Of a stretch of 64,000 nucleotides of DNA, positions 1 to 11,340 are shown piece after piece. The notes below the pieces were generated by a model. That model was given only the letters and a program-made list of their open reading frames with translations. It did not search any database and had not been told where the DNA came from. The stretch is from Datisca glomerata (lineage: Eukaryota; Streptophyta; Magnoliopsida; Cucurbitales; Datiscaceae), in assembly GCA_003255025.1 (NCBI GenBank), contig QANY01013442.1:620001-684000 (forward strand), read 5' to 3'. Position 1 is the stretch's first letter. Each line of letters opens with the position of its first letter. A program made the translations under genes and the position numbers.

Positions 1-257
1 AATGAATTATTAGACAAAAATTATACAATATAGTTAGTATATTATTTTTTATTTCAAAATTAGAGGCGGTTGAATCCCCCACAATTTCGAATAATGATAA
101 TAATTTATTTATAATATTGAATTAAAGAAGACAAAATTACTACAAAGTATAATAATGGGAGTTACAAAAATCAATTAAAATTACAATTACATTATTAATA
201 TTAACAAGCCTTCAACAACAAAAATTTTCTATATGTAATCATTATTTCTATCTGAAC

Positions 258-960
258 CCTATAAAACCTGTATCAATACTAATCCTCACTGGCAATATGA
301 TCACGACCCTTTGTCCTAACCATTGTAGCACAACATGTGTGTCACCCAAGACATAAGGGGTATGATGACATGACATCATCCTTACCTTCTTCCGGCTTAT
401 CACTAGCAATATGCTCGGAGTTCCAACCTCAATGTTGGTAACTAAACATAAGGGTAGCGCTTGTTGCAGAACTTAATCCAACACCTTACAGCACGAGCCG
501 ACTACAACCAAGCACCACATGTGTCCATGTTCTTGAAGGCGCCCTACTCTTGCAAGAGGATTTGTAGCGTGTCAAGTCTTGGTATGGTTCTTAACTTTGC
601 GTTGAATTAAGACACTTGCTCTATTTCTTGTACGAGCCCTCATTAATTCCTTTGAATTTGACTTTCGCGGATGCACTCCCTTAGCATTGCACGGGTCCAT
701 AAGCACAACTCTTAGTATCCATCATTTACGGCTAGGATGACTAAAGTATCTAATCCCAATCGCTCCCCTAGTTTTCATCTCTTAGTGTAATTATCAGCCT
801 AGTAGAGTGCTTTAGCCATTGGTGGTATTTCTGATCTCTACACATTTCACCACTCGACTAAAAATTCCCTCTTCCCCTTACCATACTACAGCTTGGTAGT
901 CTCCACCACTTGTCCAGGGTTGAGCCCCGAAATTCGACAGCAAACCTAGAAAGCAAACTC
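258..960 (-). pseudogene. rrn16: Nuclear insert of plastid 16S rRNA, 3' two thirds (decayed)
   Basis: The reverse complement of this stretch reads as chloroplast-type 16S rRNA from about the middle of the molecule to near its 3' quarter. Recognisable landmarks, in 16S order, are the CTCAACCCTGGA block, the GTGAAATGTGTAGAGAT block, GGGATTAGATAC, the AAAGGAATTAATGAGGGC block (GACGGGGGC in a working gene) and GTGCTACAATGG. Differences from the expected sequence are mostly C-to-T and G-to-A, many at former CpG sites, plus indels, which is the usual decay of methylated organelle DNA in the nucleus. The far 3' end is lost around 258-290. It cannot be a working rRNA gene: universally conserved positions are mutated and the order is broken by the inversion at about 960. 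Confidence 0.9.
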
Positions 961-1188
961 CAGACGCTGGTCTGAGAGAAGTATTAGCGACACCGGGATT
1001 GAGACACAGTCCAAGCACTTAGGGGAGGCAGATTTGGGGAATTGTTCACAATAAACGTCATAGGCCTTATGAACTTATTTGCTTCAAGGAGAAGCAATGA
1101 CAACATCTGAGGAATAAGTATCAACTAACTTTGTTCCTGTGGCCACGATAATATAGAGGATGCAAGCATTATCTGGAATGATTGATAT
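961..1188 (+). pseudogene. rrn16: Nuclear insert of plastid 16S rRNA, 5' part, inverted relative to its neighbour
   Basis: This stretch reads on the plus strand as 16S rRNA upstream of the preceding fragment. Landmarks are GCTGGTCTGAGAG, GGGATTGAGACACAG, GGGGAGGCAG, GGGGAATTGTTCACAAT and finally AGGATGCAAGCATTATCTGG (GCGTTATCCGG in plastids). It ends at 16S position about 560, almost exactly where the minus-strand fragment begins (about 570). The two pieces are therefore one ancestral insert in which this 228-bp segment has been inverted. Four differences in the last 30 bases are all transitions of the deamination type. Confidence 0.9.
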
Positions 1189-1440
1189 ATATTTTATTAT
1201 ATAGTCTATTTCCTACTTTTCTATTATTATTTGTGTAATCTAGTTGTAGCTAATATTTATCACCGTATATTCTATTATATAAATATAATATTTCTTATTT
1301 TTTATATGTTATTTATTATCATCTCATTTAATATATTATTTTATAATTTTAAAGTTGATATACTATCTAATTTCTTTATTATTTGAGCTAGCTAGATTCA
1401 ATAGATTAAACAATATTCAATTTATACATTACAAGAGACC

Positions 1441-2640
1441 TGTAATGCCCCGATCCCCAATGGTTAATCATGCTTGAAAGTTCACAATTCAAAAAATCCC
1501 TAATTCAATTTAAAACCTTAATTTGAGAAAATCCCTAAATTGAAAATCCTAATTTTGACCTAATTTTAATGTTAAATAGCAGAAGCATACAATTATTTTA
1601 AGAGAATATTAACTCATTAAAATGAAATAAATGTTTCATTAAAATGTAATAAAGTGAAGCACGAAAATTCATAAGACATGAAAGTTAAACATGAATATTC
1701 ATAAATTTCTGAAATAACTGAAATCAAACTGAAGTCATATTGTTATAATTTAGCATAAAAATCATAATCATGCTTGCTATGGCAGTCCCTCACTCCTGCT
1801 GCTCACCATCACCTGCAACACAATCATCTATGGGGGTGAGTATTAAAAATACTCAGTAAGTAAATTCGTATACTAATAGGTTTTACATGACATGAATGTA
1901 AAAATTTTAACTCATGCAAATTTAAATTAACACATTCACTTGTCTATTAAATCAGATAAAATACTTGTAATAACACAACTGATTTCATGGTTAACATATA
2001 TCTTGAACTTGTACTTTACTGTATACTTGCTTGATCATAATTCGATCGGAGATATCCCTCGATTAACAACCTAACCAGAATTGATTCACAACTTGAACTT
2101 GAACTTGTAACATGAACGTGAACATGACAATTTGGGTGTCCTGAAACTTGATGTCACTTCAGGTTATCTAAACCTTGAGGATGCTAACATGAACATGGTG
2201 ACACCCACTGTATAACTCGATAACATGACGTAAATAATCTGGTTACTTGATAACCAAGGGACATGACTAAGTCTATTTCTTGTTTACTTATTACTTTACT
2301 TGAGAAATTGCTTTGCTACTTCCTAATTTGCAAGAGAATACTCATTCCCAACTTAATGTAGAGAGTGTCCTACTCGCAAATCTACATGGAAAGAATGAGT
2401 TATGATGTTCCTCTATCAAAATGAACTTCTGATGGATGTCTTCTTTTATATTCCTTGTGTGGTGACCGTAGACAATGGAATGATCTGAACAATTTTGAAT
2501 TTCATTTTTCAATTGACAAAATGATACCAAGAGATAATCCTTAATGAAGAAGGATGTTTGATGAAAAACACAAATACGATGAATGAAATGAACCAATAAT
2601 CGAGAGTTACCTCATTATTCATTTAATTTATACTTGGCTA
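1441..2640. repeat. Possible decayed LTR or repeat beginning TGTAATGCCCCGA
   Basis: The segment starts with TGTAATGCCCCGATCCCC, which resembles the TGTAACGCCCCGA start of many plant Ty3/gypsy LTRs, and includes a short GC-richer block (GGGGGTGAGTATTAAAAATA near 1832) often seen inside such LTRs. There is no long open frame of known type. No second copy is present in the window, so the boundaries and class are guesses. Confidence 0.3.
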
Positions 2641-3780
2641 ATCATTCTGCATCTGTTCTTGATAACATGTTTCATAATTTTTCAGAAAGCCTAATGTTTC
2701 AGATATAGTTATTTTTAAGGCTCCTCCAATCTTGCTGGTGAAAGTTGTTTATGAGGGAATTTATTATCTCTTCACATTCGGGCAAGGATCCTAACATTCT
2801 TTTCGATGTCTTTTGCTTGCGTGGGCAGGAATTTGTTCAGGTGACGTCTTCATTAAGAGAATTGTGGCCAGGCTGGTGACTATGTTGAAGTAAGTCTTTC
2901 TAACATTCTGAATGATCTCACGAGGATGAGGCATTGTATGTCCTTCATTTGTGTTTGTGTTTTTTTCCCTTTTCATTGCTTTTCATTTCTATATTTTTGA
3001 AAACTCTGTTACTCACACACTCTTTCTATCTTGACCTGCAATTGGTTGCTTAATTTCACTTTTACTTATAACTCTACTTATGCTTGAGTATCTTTCAGGA
3101 ATATTTAGAGGTCAATGTTGGTAACTAAGTTTTCTTAAAAATATAGGACCTACAAACACTTAGGCTATGTAACAATGTCTTCAAAGTTTGAAGATTTAGG
3201 CTTTAGGGTATATATGATATTTTAGTGAACATTTAAAGTTATTTTGTAATATTTGTGAAACTTTTAGATGCTTTTTAATTTTTTAGAACGTGGAGAATTG
3301 GTTACACTAACTAAGTAATGATACTTTGGATGATACTTTTTAGTCTACTAATGTATTTTGTGAAAGTGAAATGATATATTAATGTTATTAAGTATCTTCT
3401 TGATGTTGTATATAATTTTGAATGCGTTAAATATGTACGTAAAATAGATACGTACAATTTGACTATAAAAATGGCATTTATAAAATGCTAGGAAATTTAC
3501 GAGAGACACAATGTATAACCAAAAACTATTTCATAAGGTTCAATAAATGTAATATATCTTTGATAGGATATAAAAATATATGTGAATGTGAATTTAAAAG
3601 GCGTCAAAACACATGTTCAATATATTCAATCGGGGTAAAAAAATCCTATCAAACAACATTCTATAGGAACTGAAAACCCTATAAAAAAGCGAAAACAACA
3701 GCGTTGTTCGTGGGGGGCAAATCGTGGGAAACCTGCCTAACACAGGCGCCGTGAAAACCTTGTGGAATACTTTTCACCGA
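2641..3780. other. AT-rich intergenic DNA, no gene recognised
   Basis: Only short open frames without similarity to known families are present, and no RNA gene was recognised. The only compositional change is a short G-rich block at about 3700-3760. Confidence 0.6.
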
Positions 3781-3794
3781 GTTTTTTGCCTCCT

Positions 3795-3880
3795 ATAAAA
3801 TCTCATATTTATTGTAATGTAAAATTTTCCTCTTTCTCTATCCCTATCATGCTAGTACAACTTTTAAATCAATAAAGAAT
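3795..3880 (+). promoter_or_regulatory. TATA box and poly(A) signal pair upstream of caulimovirid-like fragments
   Basis: CTATAAAATCTCA at about 3796 is followed about 75 bp downstream by AATAAAG at about 3872, after a pyrimidine-rich stretch. A TATA box closely followed by a poly(A) signal is typical of the terminally redundant region of caulimovirid genomes, and coding fragments of that type begin about 500 bp further on. The same words can occur by chance in AT-rich DNA, so this is weak evidence. Confidence 0.25.
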
Positions 3881-4093
3881 ATTTTCTTATGTATGAGTGG
3901 ATATTATTACATTCTAATTTCTACCCCATAACTCCCACAGACAATTCTGAATTAGATCTCAAATTGACGAGTCAATGTGAGCTTATTATCCTTACTGTTA
4001 TGCACTCTTTGAATATAATTCCATTTTTTAAAAGATTCTGGTTTTTATGCTTTAGTTTGTCTTCAAGATCCTTACGATGACCTATGTTGTGTT

Positions 4094-4099
<6 letters not shown>

Positions 4100-4129
<30 letters not shown>

Positions 4130-4141
4130 NATATATATATA
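4100..4141. repeat. (TA)n microsatellite with one ambiguous base
   Basis: An almost pure TA dinucleotide run of about 42 bp with an N at 4130. The N suggests the repeat length was not resolved in the assembly. Confidence 0.97.
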
Positions 4142-4369
4142 TTCCTTTTTCATCTAGCTAGGTATAGACTTAGTAGGAATATTTTTCTCATTAAAATACT
4201 GATGCTATGGTAAAGATATAATATGTTTCTTTCTATCCCCAAAAATATTAGGGATATCACTACAGATTTCTGTTTTGAATTCATATAGAATTGTTTTTAT
4301 TTTATTCTGTATTGTTGGTTGTTGTATACGTTGATAAATAGTCAGAAAATGGATTTCTCTCTGTAGCAA

Positions 4370-4766
4370 AGTTTAACTAGTTTGTTTTATTATCAATAAG
4401 ATATCTTATGAGATCAACTTCTTTTGTATACTATTTGGTAATGAATTTAAAGGTGATATCAGAATTGTTAATAATAGTATGAATGCCTGAGGTATCAATT
4501 TGGGTAATAGGCATAATAGAATTAAAGAAAGGATTACCTAAAATAATACTTTATGTCATGCTTTTTATTAACACAAATGATGCAGATAAGCAAACACCCT
4601 GTTTGCATATTAGTGCTTCTGGTATTTTATATTGAATTCTCATAGAATTACCACTTGCACTCGTAAGGGATTGAGTGGGTTTCTGAAAATATTTACTCAA
4701 AATTAAACCTTCGTGAATGCAGTTCATATCGGCACCACTATAAACATGAGTAAATGGATATTCCAT
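4370..4766 (-). pseudogene. Endogenous caulimovirid-like protease fragment (inverted)
   Basis: Read on the minus strand from 4766, this encodes a retropepsin-like aspartic protease fragment. It includes SGADMNCIHE (the active-site D-S-G has become Y-S-G) and further on ILGNPFF, the second hallmark of the fold, before a stop around 4440 and loss of similarity near 4370. It is directly abutted, head to head, by a plus-strand coat-protein-like fragment starting at about 4770. A similar protease start recurs on the plus strand at 5936-6040, so two copies of the same polyprotein region are present in opposite orientation. Assignment to Caulimoviridae rather than an LTR element rests on the combination with the lysine/serine-rich region and zinc knuckle next door. 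The mutated catalytic residue and stops mean it is not functional. Confidence 0.55.
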
Positions 4767-4769
4767 ATT

Positions 4770-6060
4770 ACCAGTATACCTATGGCCATCTCATTGCCCT
4801 TGTCATTGAAGAAGGACTAGGAATTTGCAATGATATGAAATTACAGCATATGATGAAACATCAAAACCTCGACAACAAAAAAGAATTGGGTGAATTTTAC
4901 AATCAATTCGCCTATAATACTAAAATTCAGTATCCTTCTCCTTCTAAACCCCATAGGACTTCCCCGTCTAAGTCCTATAAATCGCACAAAAAATACTTTT
5001 CTAAAAAGAAATCTAGACATAAAGAATCTAGATATAGAGATCTACCACATCTGAAGAAATCTCACTCCAGTAATTCGAAAGCCAAAAACCACCTGCTATA
5101 AGTATGGATTACCAAGACACTTTGCTAATAAATGCTGATCCAAATTTAAGAAAAGACTTAATGAATTATCTCTTGATGAAGAGATTCAATAGAAAATCTT
5201 AAATTGTCTCTCTAAAGAAAGTACAGATAATGATGTTGCACAAATCTTTGCATCTGAGTCTGACTTTTACCTCCTCTGACCAGCCAGATCAGCCTTGTAG
5301 CTCTAAAACATGCAACACGATAACTAAAACCAACTATTGGAAGGTAAAAGTTGAAATGAACGGTCTTGATCTTAATGTATCAGATCTTAATGTTTTAACC
5401 GCTACCCAACTAATCTTCTCGCCACACCTGACCAAATAATTGATCCAGAGATGAAATTAAAGTTTTTAGAAACTTGTTACAAGGAATATACTACTCATGA
5501 GATCATACCCATTGAAAACTACAGCATGAAAGAGCTTCTAAACGGTATTCAACAGAATTCTTCACCTAACAAACATGTTTCCATTTCTGATATGAAAATG
5601 GAAATTAATATCCTTAAGTCTAAAATTCAGCATCTGAAAACTACTAATCAAATCCTTTCCTAGGATCTCAATCTCCTTAAACAGTCTACTATCAAAGAAA
5701 AAACCTCTGTAGACTTAGCAACGACTTCTTCACCAGATCAAACTTCGCCACATCAGCCTAGTCAAATCTCACCAGATTAGACTTCACCAAATCAGCCTAA
5801 TCAAACCTCACCAGATTAGGCAAAGGACAATATTCCTTATTTATTCCTACTTAACCAAGTCACCTTCCAGAAATGGTATACTAAGATTACCTTAGTAATC
5901 AAACCAGATTTCATCATTACAGACGCCATTGTCTTAGTTGATAGCGGTGCCGATATGAACTGCATTCATGAACGTTTAATTCCGATTAAATATTTTCAGA
6001 AAATCACTCAATTCCCTTACGAAGAAGAAGAAATTTAGGACTTGGACCTTGTCCTTTAAT
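4770..6060 (+). pseudogene. Endogenous caulimovirid-like coat protein to protease region, decayed
   Basis: The order of features is that of a pararetroviral polyprotein. First comes a coat/nucleocapsid-like segment (TYGHLIALVIEEGLGICND near 4780, KKELGEFYNQF near 4880). A Ser/Lys/Arg-rich basic stretch follows (about 4940-5085), then a zinc knuckle in another frame at 5092-5133 whose second cysteine has become tyrosine (C-Y-K-Y...H...C). Next is a predicted coiled-coil-like segment (5451-5663), a Ser/Pro/Gln-rich repeat region (5720-5825), and the start of an aspartic protease with DSGADMNCIHE at about 5940. Several frame changes and stops separate these parts and similarity ends near 6040. 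An LTR-retrotransposon origin is the main alternative. It is a relic and is not expected to encode a protein. Confidence 0.55.
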
Positions 6061-6617
6061 GTGTGATAAAAAAATAGGGAAAAAATGAAAACATAGCATT
6101 TAGCAGCTACTTAAGAACTACCAGTGAAAGATATATATGTGTTACACATGGTGAATCTAGTTTATTTATCACCTTAATGACTATGTAAAGAAAGCTCAAG
6201 TATATTAATTTATTTTCCTGGCAAGAAAATATGACATTATGTACTCATTTTTACATGGACCAATGAAATATAGCTCTTTGTTATAATGAATAATTAAGTT
6301 GTGAGAAAATTAAAAAATTATCAATGGTGAATTTATAAATATTTATAAGTCGTGTCATGTATCTTTTTTAAGTTTTTGCAACTGGAATTAGATTATTATC
6401 TTTTAATATACTTAAATATATTTTATTAACATTTACAATAAATTTTTAGAAGTTAGGCACATTATGTATTGTTTGTAATCTAATTTATTTAGAGAAAGAA
6501 AAATAAAAGAATAATTTAACTTTACTTAATAATAACCAAACCGAATATTTCTTTGACAAAAAAAGAAAACTGAAGATTTAAAATATAAAATTAAAAGAAT
6601 CGTCCAACAAAAATTAT
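6061..6617. other. AT-rich intergenic DNA
   Basis: No gene, RNA or clear repeat is recognisable. The stretch separates the caulimovirid-like relic from the next repeat complex. Confidence 0.6.
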
Positions 6618-7702
6618 GGATCATTTGGTATATGGGTATCTTACCCCAAATGCCTGGAATATTAGTGAAATTTAGAGATCTCCTTGTTTGGTTTGATAAG
6701 TTATAAAAATTTTGGATACCTGGAATACAAAGATATCATCATGTGAAGGTTCTTGATACTTACCAAAATTTAAGGCTATTTCCATATCTGACATCTCTTA
6801 TTAATTATTTCTTATGATTTTTTCCAAACTACTTCATCACTCCCTCACATCATTTTTTATATACATGTTAAATAATATATAATTAGATAATTAAAATATA
6901 ATTTTAATGTGATCAACTAAAATTTGACAAATTACCCAATATGGCTATAATTTTGATTTTTAAAATACTATGATGAATATGACTATGGTAAATTATGTGT
7001 TTATGGTCTCTTGGATAGATGAAATCATTTTTAATTCTAGCATTATATATTAGTCCAAGGGTAAGGGTAAATTTGTATATTGATAAATTCTCATAACATT
7101 CTTTTACACATTCCATCAAAATAAACAAAGTAATTTAACATTTTCATTATTTAATTTATTTTTTATTTTATTTTTCACTCTTCTCAGTTTTCATCATTTC
7201 TTATTATTTTATTTGTATCCTATTAATTAATTATTTTATGCTCAATATTTTTTAGGTAAATTTACAATGTAACCAGTATGACAAAGTAACAGTTGAGCCA
7301 CTAAAAATTAGTAAACATGTAAGAAAAATGAATAAAAAGAAAAGAAATTTAAAAATAAAAAAGATTTTACTTTAACAAAGAAATAAATTAACAATTATAT
7401 TTTACCCTATTATAAATTAAATAATAAATAATGAAGACAAATAAATTAATTAACAAATCATACATAAACAAAATTCAGTTAAAGGATAAAATTAGAAATT
7501 TATAATTATACTTATAACACTCATTTTCACATCACATCAAAATAAATAAAGTAATTTAACATTATTATCATTAAATCTTAACATTCTCAATTGTCACAAA
7601 CAAAATAATCTTAACTTTTCGGACATATACTTTTCCACAATCATATTTTAACAATCTTATTCTGAAAATTATTTACTTGTAATCTTATATCAAACGACCC
7701 TT
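6618..7702. mobile_element. Candidate non-autonomous DNA transposon with short terminal inverted repeats
   Basis: The left edge GGATCATTTGGTATATGGG (from 6619) resembles the reverse complement of the right edge, GGGTCGTTTGATATAAGAT (ending at about 7701). By eye about three quarters of the bases pair. The interior is very AT-rich, has no coding capacity, and contains a direct duplication of a roughly 50-bp block (7107-7155 and 7532-7580). The right edge coincides with the point where an LTR copy is cut off. I could not find a convincing target-site duplication. Confidence 0.3.
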
Positions 7703-8090
7703 TAAGCTTAGACCAAACTTAATAGGTCCAGCCAAAGCTTCAAAAATAAAAGAAAAAAAAATTGCTCTCTTCAGGTGCGAACATAACATAATTTGGGTTT
7801 TTTTTCTCCGTCCTTTCATTCATTGAATCAGTTAAATACATACATTTTCTAACCACTCTTCCTAAACTCATGACCACAACTATTGTGCACAAACAGGAAT
7901 TAAATCATGGAAGCATAAAATAACAAACTTGTAGAAAAATATAGGATTCCAACTGACACTATGACTTGAAACAAAAACGGATTGGTACCTGGATTTTTTT
8001 AGTGGACTTCTGCTCTGATGGACACGTTGCACTCAGTCCAAGTATTTCTGGTTTGGCCGAGAAGCACGTTGAGACCTACGTGGCTGATCC
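7703..8090 (-). repeat. Ty3/gypsy LTR copy in inverted orientation, truncated
   Basis: Read on the minus strand from 8090, this matches the LTR that begins at 15800 on the plus strand. The match runs for nearly 390 bp, including ACGTAGGTCTCAACGTGCTT and GTTGTGGTCATGAGTTTAGG, and ends near GGACCTAT. The match starts exactly at the LTR terminus (TGATAAG... in the right copy, GGATCAG... here). The copy is therefore complete at its outer end, but it abuts retrotransposon coding DNA of opposite orientation. At 7702 it is cut by the neighbouring AT-rich element. Confidence 0.85.
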
Positions 8091-8508
8091 ATTAAGCATC
8101 AGCTGTTTTCAGCAGCCGATGCCCTTTCCCGCATACCAGGCTCGTCTACTCTTAATGCTTTATTTGTTTCACAAGCTCAAATCTGGGAGGAACTAAAAAC
8201 AGCTGCTAAAGGTGACGCTTACATGGATCGCATTGCTAAACTAGTTGCTGCCAAACCAGGCCTTCCCTACACACAACGTAATGGGCTTATTTTATATAAG
8301 AATCGAGTGGTGCTGCCTCCCAGGTCCCACATTCCAATTCAGTTGCTGCGGGAATTCCATGACTCTCCTCTTGGTGGCCACTCCGGAGTACTGCACACCT
8401 ATAAACGCATCGCCCAATAGTTTTATTGGCCATCAGTGTATCTAACAGTGAATGAGTATGCCTTCTCTTGTGATGCTTGTCAACAGGCTAAATCTTCTAC
8501 GTTCCTCC
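8091..8508 (+). pseudogene. Ty3/gypsy pol fragment: RNase H/integrase linker and integrase zinc-binding domain
   Basis: Plus-strand coding remnant with AQIWEELKTAA near 8170 and an open frame from 8223 containing GLPYTQRNGLILYKNRVVLP. It continues into the integrase HHCC zinc-binding motif (LREFHDSPLGGHSGVLHTY, then after a stop FYWPSV and CDACQQAKS). The upstream parts of the element (gag, protease, reverse transcriptase, most of RNase H) are absent. At 8508 it is interrupted by the copia element and resumes at 14681. A TAG stop replaces a codon after HTYKRIAQ, so the fragment is dead independently of the insertion. Confidence 0.88.
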
Positions 8509-9339
8509 TGTTGTGTGTAGAGATAGAACATGATACTTTCATTAACCAACGATTACAATATAAATGCAACAGAAACGATTACAGCAAAATTTATCAGATC
8601 TAATAAAAAAGATCAAACGAAAAATGATTACAGCAAAATTTGAACTGAAAATACAATGTAGATCGGGAATTGCTTGAAAGTAATGTCCTAAAGACAATAA
8701 TCGTTCTCCACAGGGTGCTTGGAGACTACGACGAATCGTCTCTGCATGATATAACGATCTAAGTCAGAGTACAGCAACTGATTACTCTGACTCTCACAGA
8801 ACTCTTTTTGTATTTCTTTCAATATGCAGGATGCTTGGTGATTGAGTGTTGTTGTGTACGTAAAAAAAATGAAGCTAATGATGCCCTATTCTAATATATC
8901 GTTCAAGGTTTGGAGAGCAAGCCAAACGTGTAGATATATTAGAATCAGATTTTTGATAATATTGTGAGATAATTGAGATATTTTAATTATCTTCTGCAGA
9001 TAATTACAGTTTCTGTTTGGATATATTTTCTTCCTCTCCAAATAAATCAAAGAAATTTTATCCGAAAAATAAATCTTTTGACCGTACCAAGCCGAGCTGA
9101 GCTGGCGGCGACGCGCACTAGTGAATGAAAGGCCATGTGTCATCTAGGTCCTCTCTTCCTCACAAAATGTAGGGTGCCCCTTGAGGCTTACCTCAATGCA
9201 TGAATGTTTGGTTTATAAACCCAACATTCTTTCATTGAGTTTCTAATGTGGGACAAATTCTCACTCTATTTCACATCACACACTTTCATTCACTTTTCAT
9301 TCTTTCTTTGATTTTTCTTCTCTTCTTTTCTCTCCAACA
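8509..9339 (-). repeat. 3' LTR of the copia element at 8509-14680
   Basis: 831 bp, TG...CA ends. It is homologous over its whole length to the copy at 13834-14680, with scattered substitutions and several indels (for example, the right copy has an extra repeat of TTATGGATAATGGAGATAT near 14327). Confidence 0.95.
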
Positions 9340-9944
9340 ATCCTCCACATGAATGAAATGTGTCCTAACTAGACAACAACATGAGAGAGAACATATGAGA
9401 TATGCATCAAGAGAGGTGTCTTTTGGACTTGAACCTTCCATAGTGAGAATTCATCAGATTTATTCTGAAGAACAGCGAACTACATTCTTGAACTAAACTT
9501 CCTCTGAGATAAACCGAGACAACAAATTTCACACATATCTCATCTTAATACATCTGAGTTCATATGATTTTGTTCAGTTTGGTCCTGAACATATCCCGCT
9601 TTCATAAGATCTTTAGAGAGGTTAAGCCATTCAGACCTCTTATAGAAGTGACCATACTTCTACTCTCATATAGGTGACAATGATTAAGAGTATTCTGTCA
9701 CTACTCCTCTGGCAAGCAGAACATCAATGTCATTGAATACTTACGTATACCATTTTACGTGACAGACAACACACTATCTTCATATCATAGGAACAGGAAG
9801 AAACCATAGGTTTCTCAGTGTTTCAATTTGAATCATCCCCCAATATGCCTATTGAACCTAGATCTTGGGATCTCTAGTCAATTAGGTTAGGTTATCACCT
9901 GAATGATTCATTGAATAGGCTTTAGCCTCATTCCCCTCGATTTT

Positions 9945-10069
9945 TGTTTTATTAGTTCCCTTGACAATCATTTTGTCAAAGGATCAGCAAGATTCTCCTT
10001 TGACCTTATAAAATCTAAGAAAATCACCCCATTGGACAACAACTGCTTAATGGTATCATGCCTTCATCT

Positions 10070-10100
<31 letters not shown>

Positions 10101-11340
10101 TTTTTCACTTTAAAAGTTGTAGCCATATTGTCACAGTGGACACATATAGCTGACACTGGTTTTGGCCACACCGGAATATCTTCCAGAAAATTCATGAGCC
10201 ATTCTGCTTCTTCACAAGCCTTGTCCAATGCTGTGAATTCTAATTCCATAGTTGAACGAGCTATACATGTCTTCTTAGTAGACCTCCACAAGATAGCTCC
10301 ACCACCTAGGGTAAACATATATCCACTAGTAGATTTAGTTTCTAAACTGTCTGATATCCAGTTAGCATTACTAAATCCTTCTATCACCAGTGGATAGGTT
10401 GAGTAATGCAGTCCGTAGTTCATAGTGAATTTTAAGTACCTTAGTACTCTCACCAATGCACTCCAGTGATCACGTCCAGGATTACTTGTATATCTTGCTA
10501 GTCTTCCAACTGAATAGGCTATATCAGGCCTGATACAATTCATGATATACATTAAACTTCCAATTATTTGTGAGTAATCCAATTGAGATACTCTAACTCC
10601 ATTATTCTTCCTTAACTTACCATTTGGGTCGAAAGGAGTTACAGCAGGTTTGCTTTCATATTGCCCAAACATTTTTAAAATCTTTTCTACATAGTGAGAC
10701 TCGGTAAGGATATATTCATTTTCAGTTCGCATTACTTGAATTCCAAGAATGACATCTACTTGACCTAAGTCTTTCATGTCAAACTTAGAATTCAACATCT
10801 TCTTGGTAGAAGATATTATATCCTTGTTTGATCCTACTATAAGCATGTCATCTACATACAAACATATTATGACGAATTGATCATTAGTACCTTTAATGTA
10901 GACACATTTATCACACTCATTTATCTTGAATCCATTAGATAACATTGTATGATCAAACTTCTCGTGCCATTGTTTCTGTGCTTGTTTTAATCCATAAAGT
11001 GATTTAACAAGTTTACAGACCTTTCGTTCTTGGCCTTTAACCACGAACCCTTCAGGCTGTTCCATATTGATTTCTTCATCCAATTCTCCATTTAAGAAAG
11101 TAGTCTTTACATCCATTTGATGAATTTTTAAAGTATGCAAAGCTGCTAGTACAATCAGCATCCTAATAGATGTGATTCTTGTCACTAGAGAATAGGTATC
11201 GAAAAAGTCTATACCTTCATCTGTCGGTATCCTTTAGCTACCAACTGAGGTTTGTACTTTTCAATAATACCATCAGCTCTCAGCTTTCTTTTGAAGATCC
11301 ATTTACAGCTATTGGTTTATTCCCAGGAGGGAGATCAACC
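9945..11340 (-). pseudogene. Copia reverse transcriptase and RNase H
   Basis: The main open stretch (11185 down to 10064) carries the copia RT signatures [37 protein letters not shown] and the catalytic [10 protein letters not shown]. RNase H follows with [42 protein letters not shown] and KSRHIR. A TGA then interrupts the frame before the C-terminal ENLADPLTK motif (about 9980-10010). Upstream, the first part of RT (WILVDLPPGNKPI near 11320-11340) is in a different frame with a stop. Function in an intact element is reverse transcription of the element RNA and removal of the RNA strand. Stops and frame changes make this copy non-functional. Confidence 0.92.

Noticed and set aside
258..1188. 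A functional 16S rRNA gene, implying organellar or bacterial DNA
   Set aside because: The sequence is internally inverted, lacks both ends and has mutations at universally conserved positions; the surroundings are plant nuclear transposons.
10032..10397. A 121-codon plus-strand frame
   Set aside because: It is the antisense of the copia RNase H region, which has clear motifs on the minus strand.
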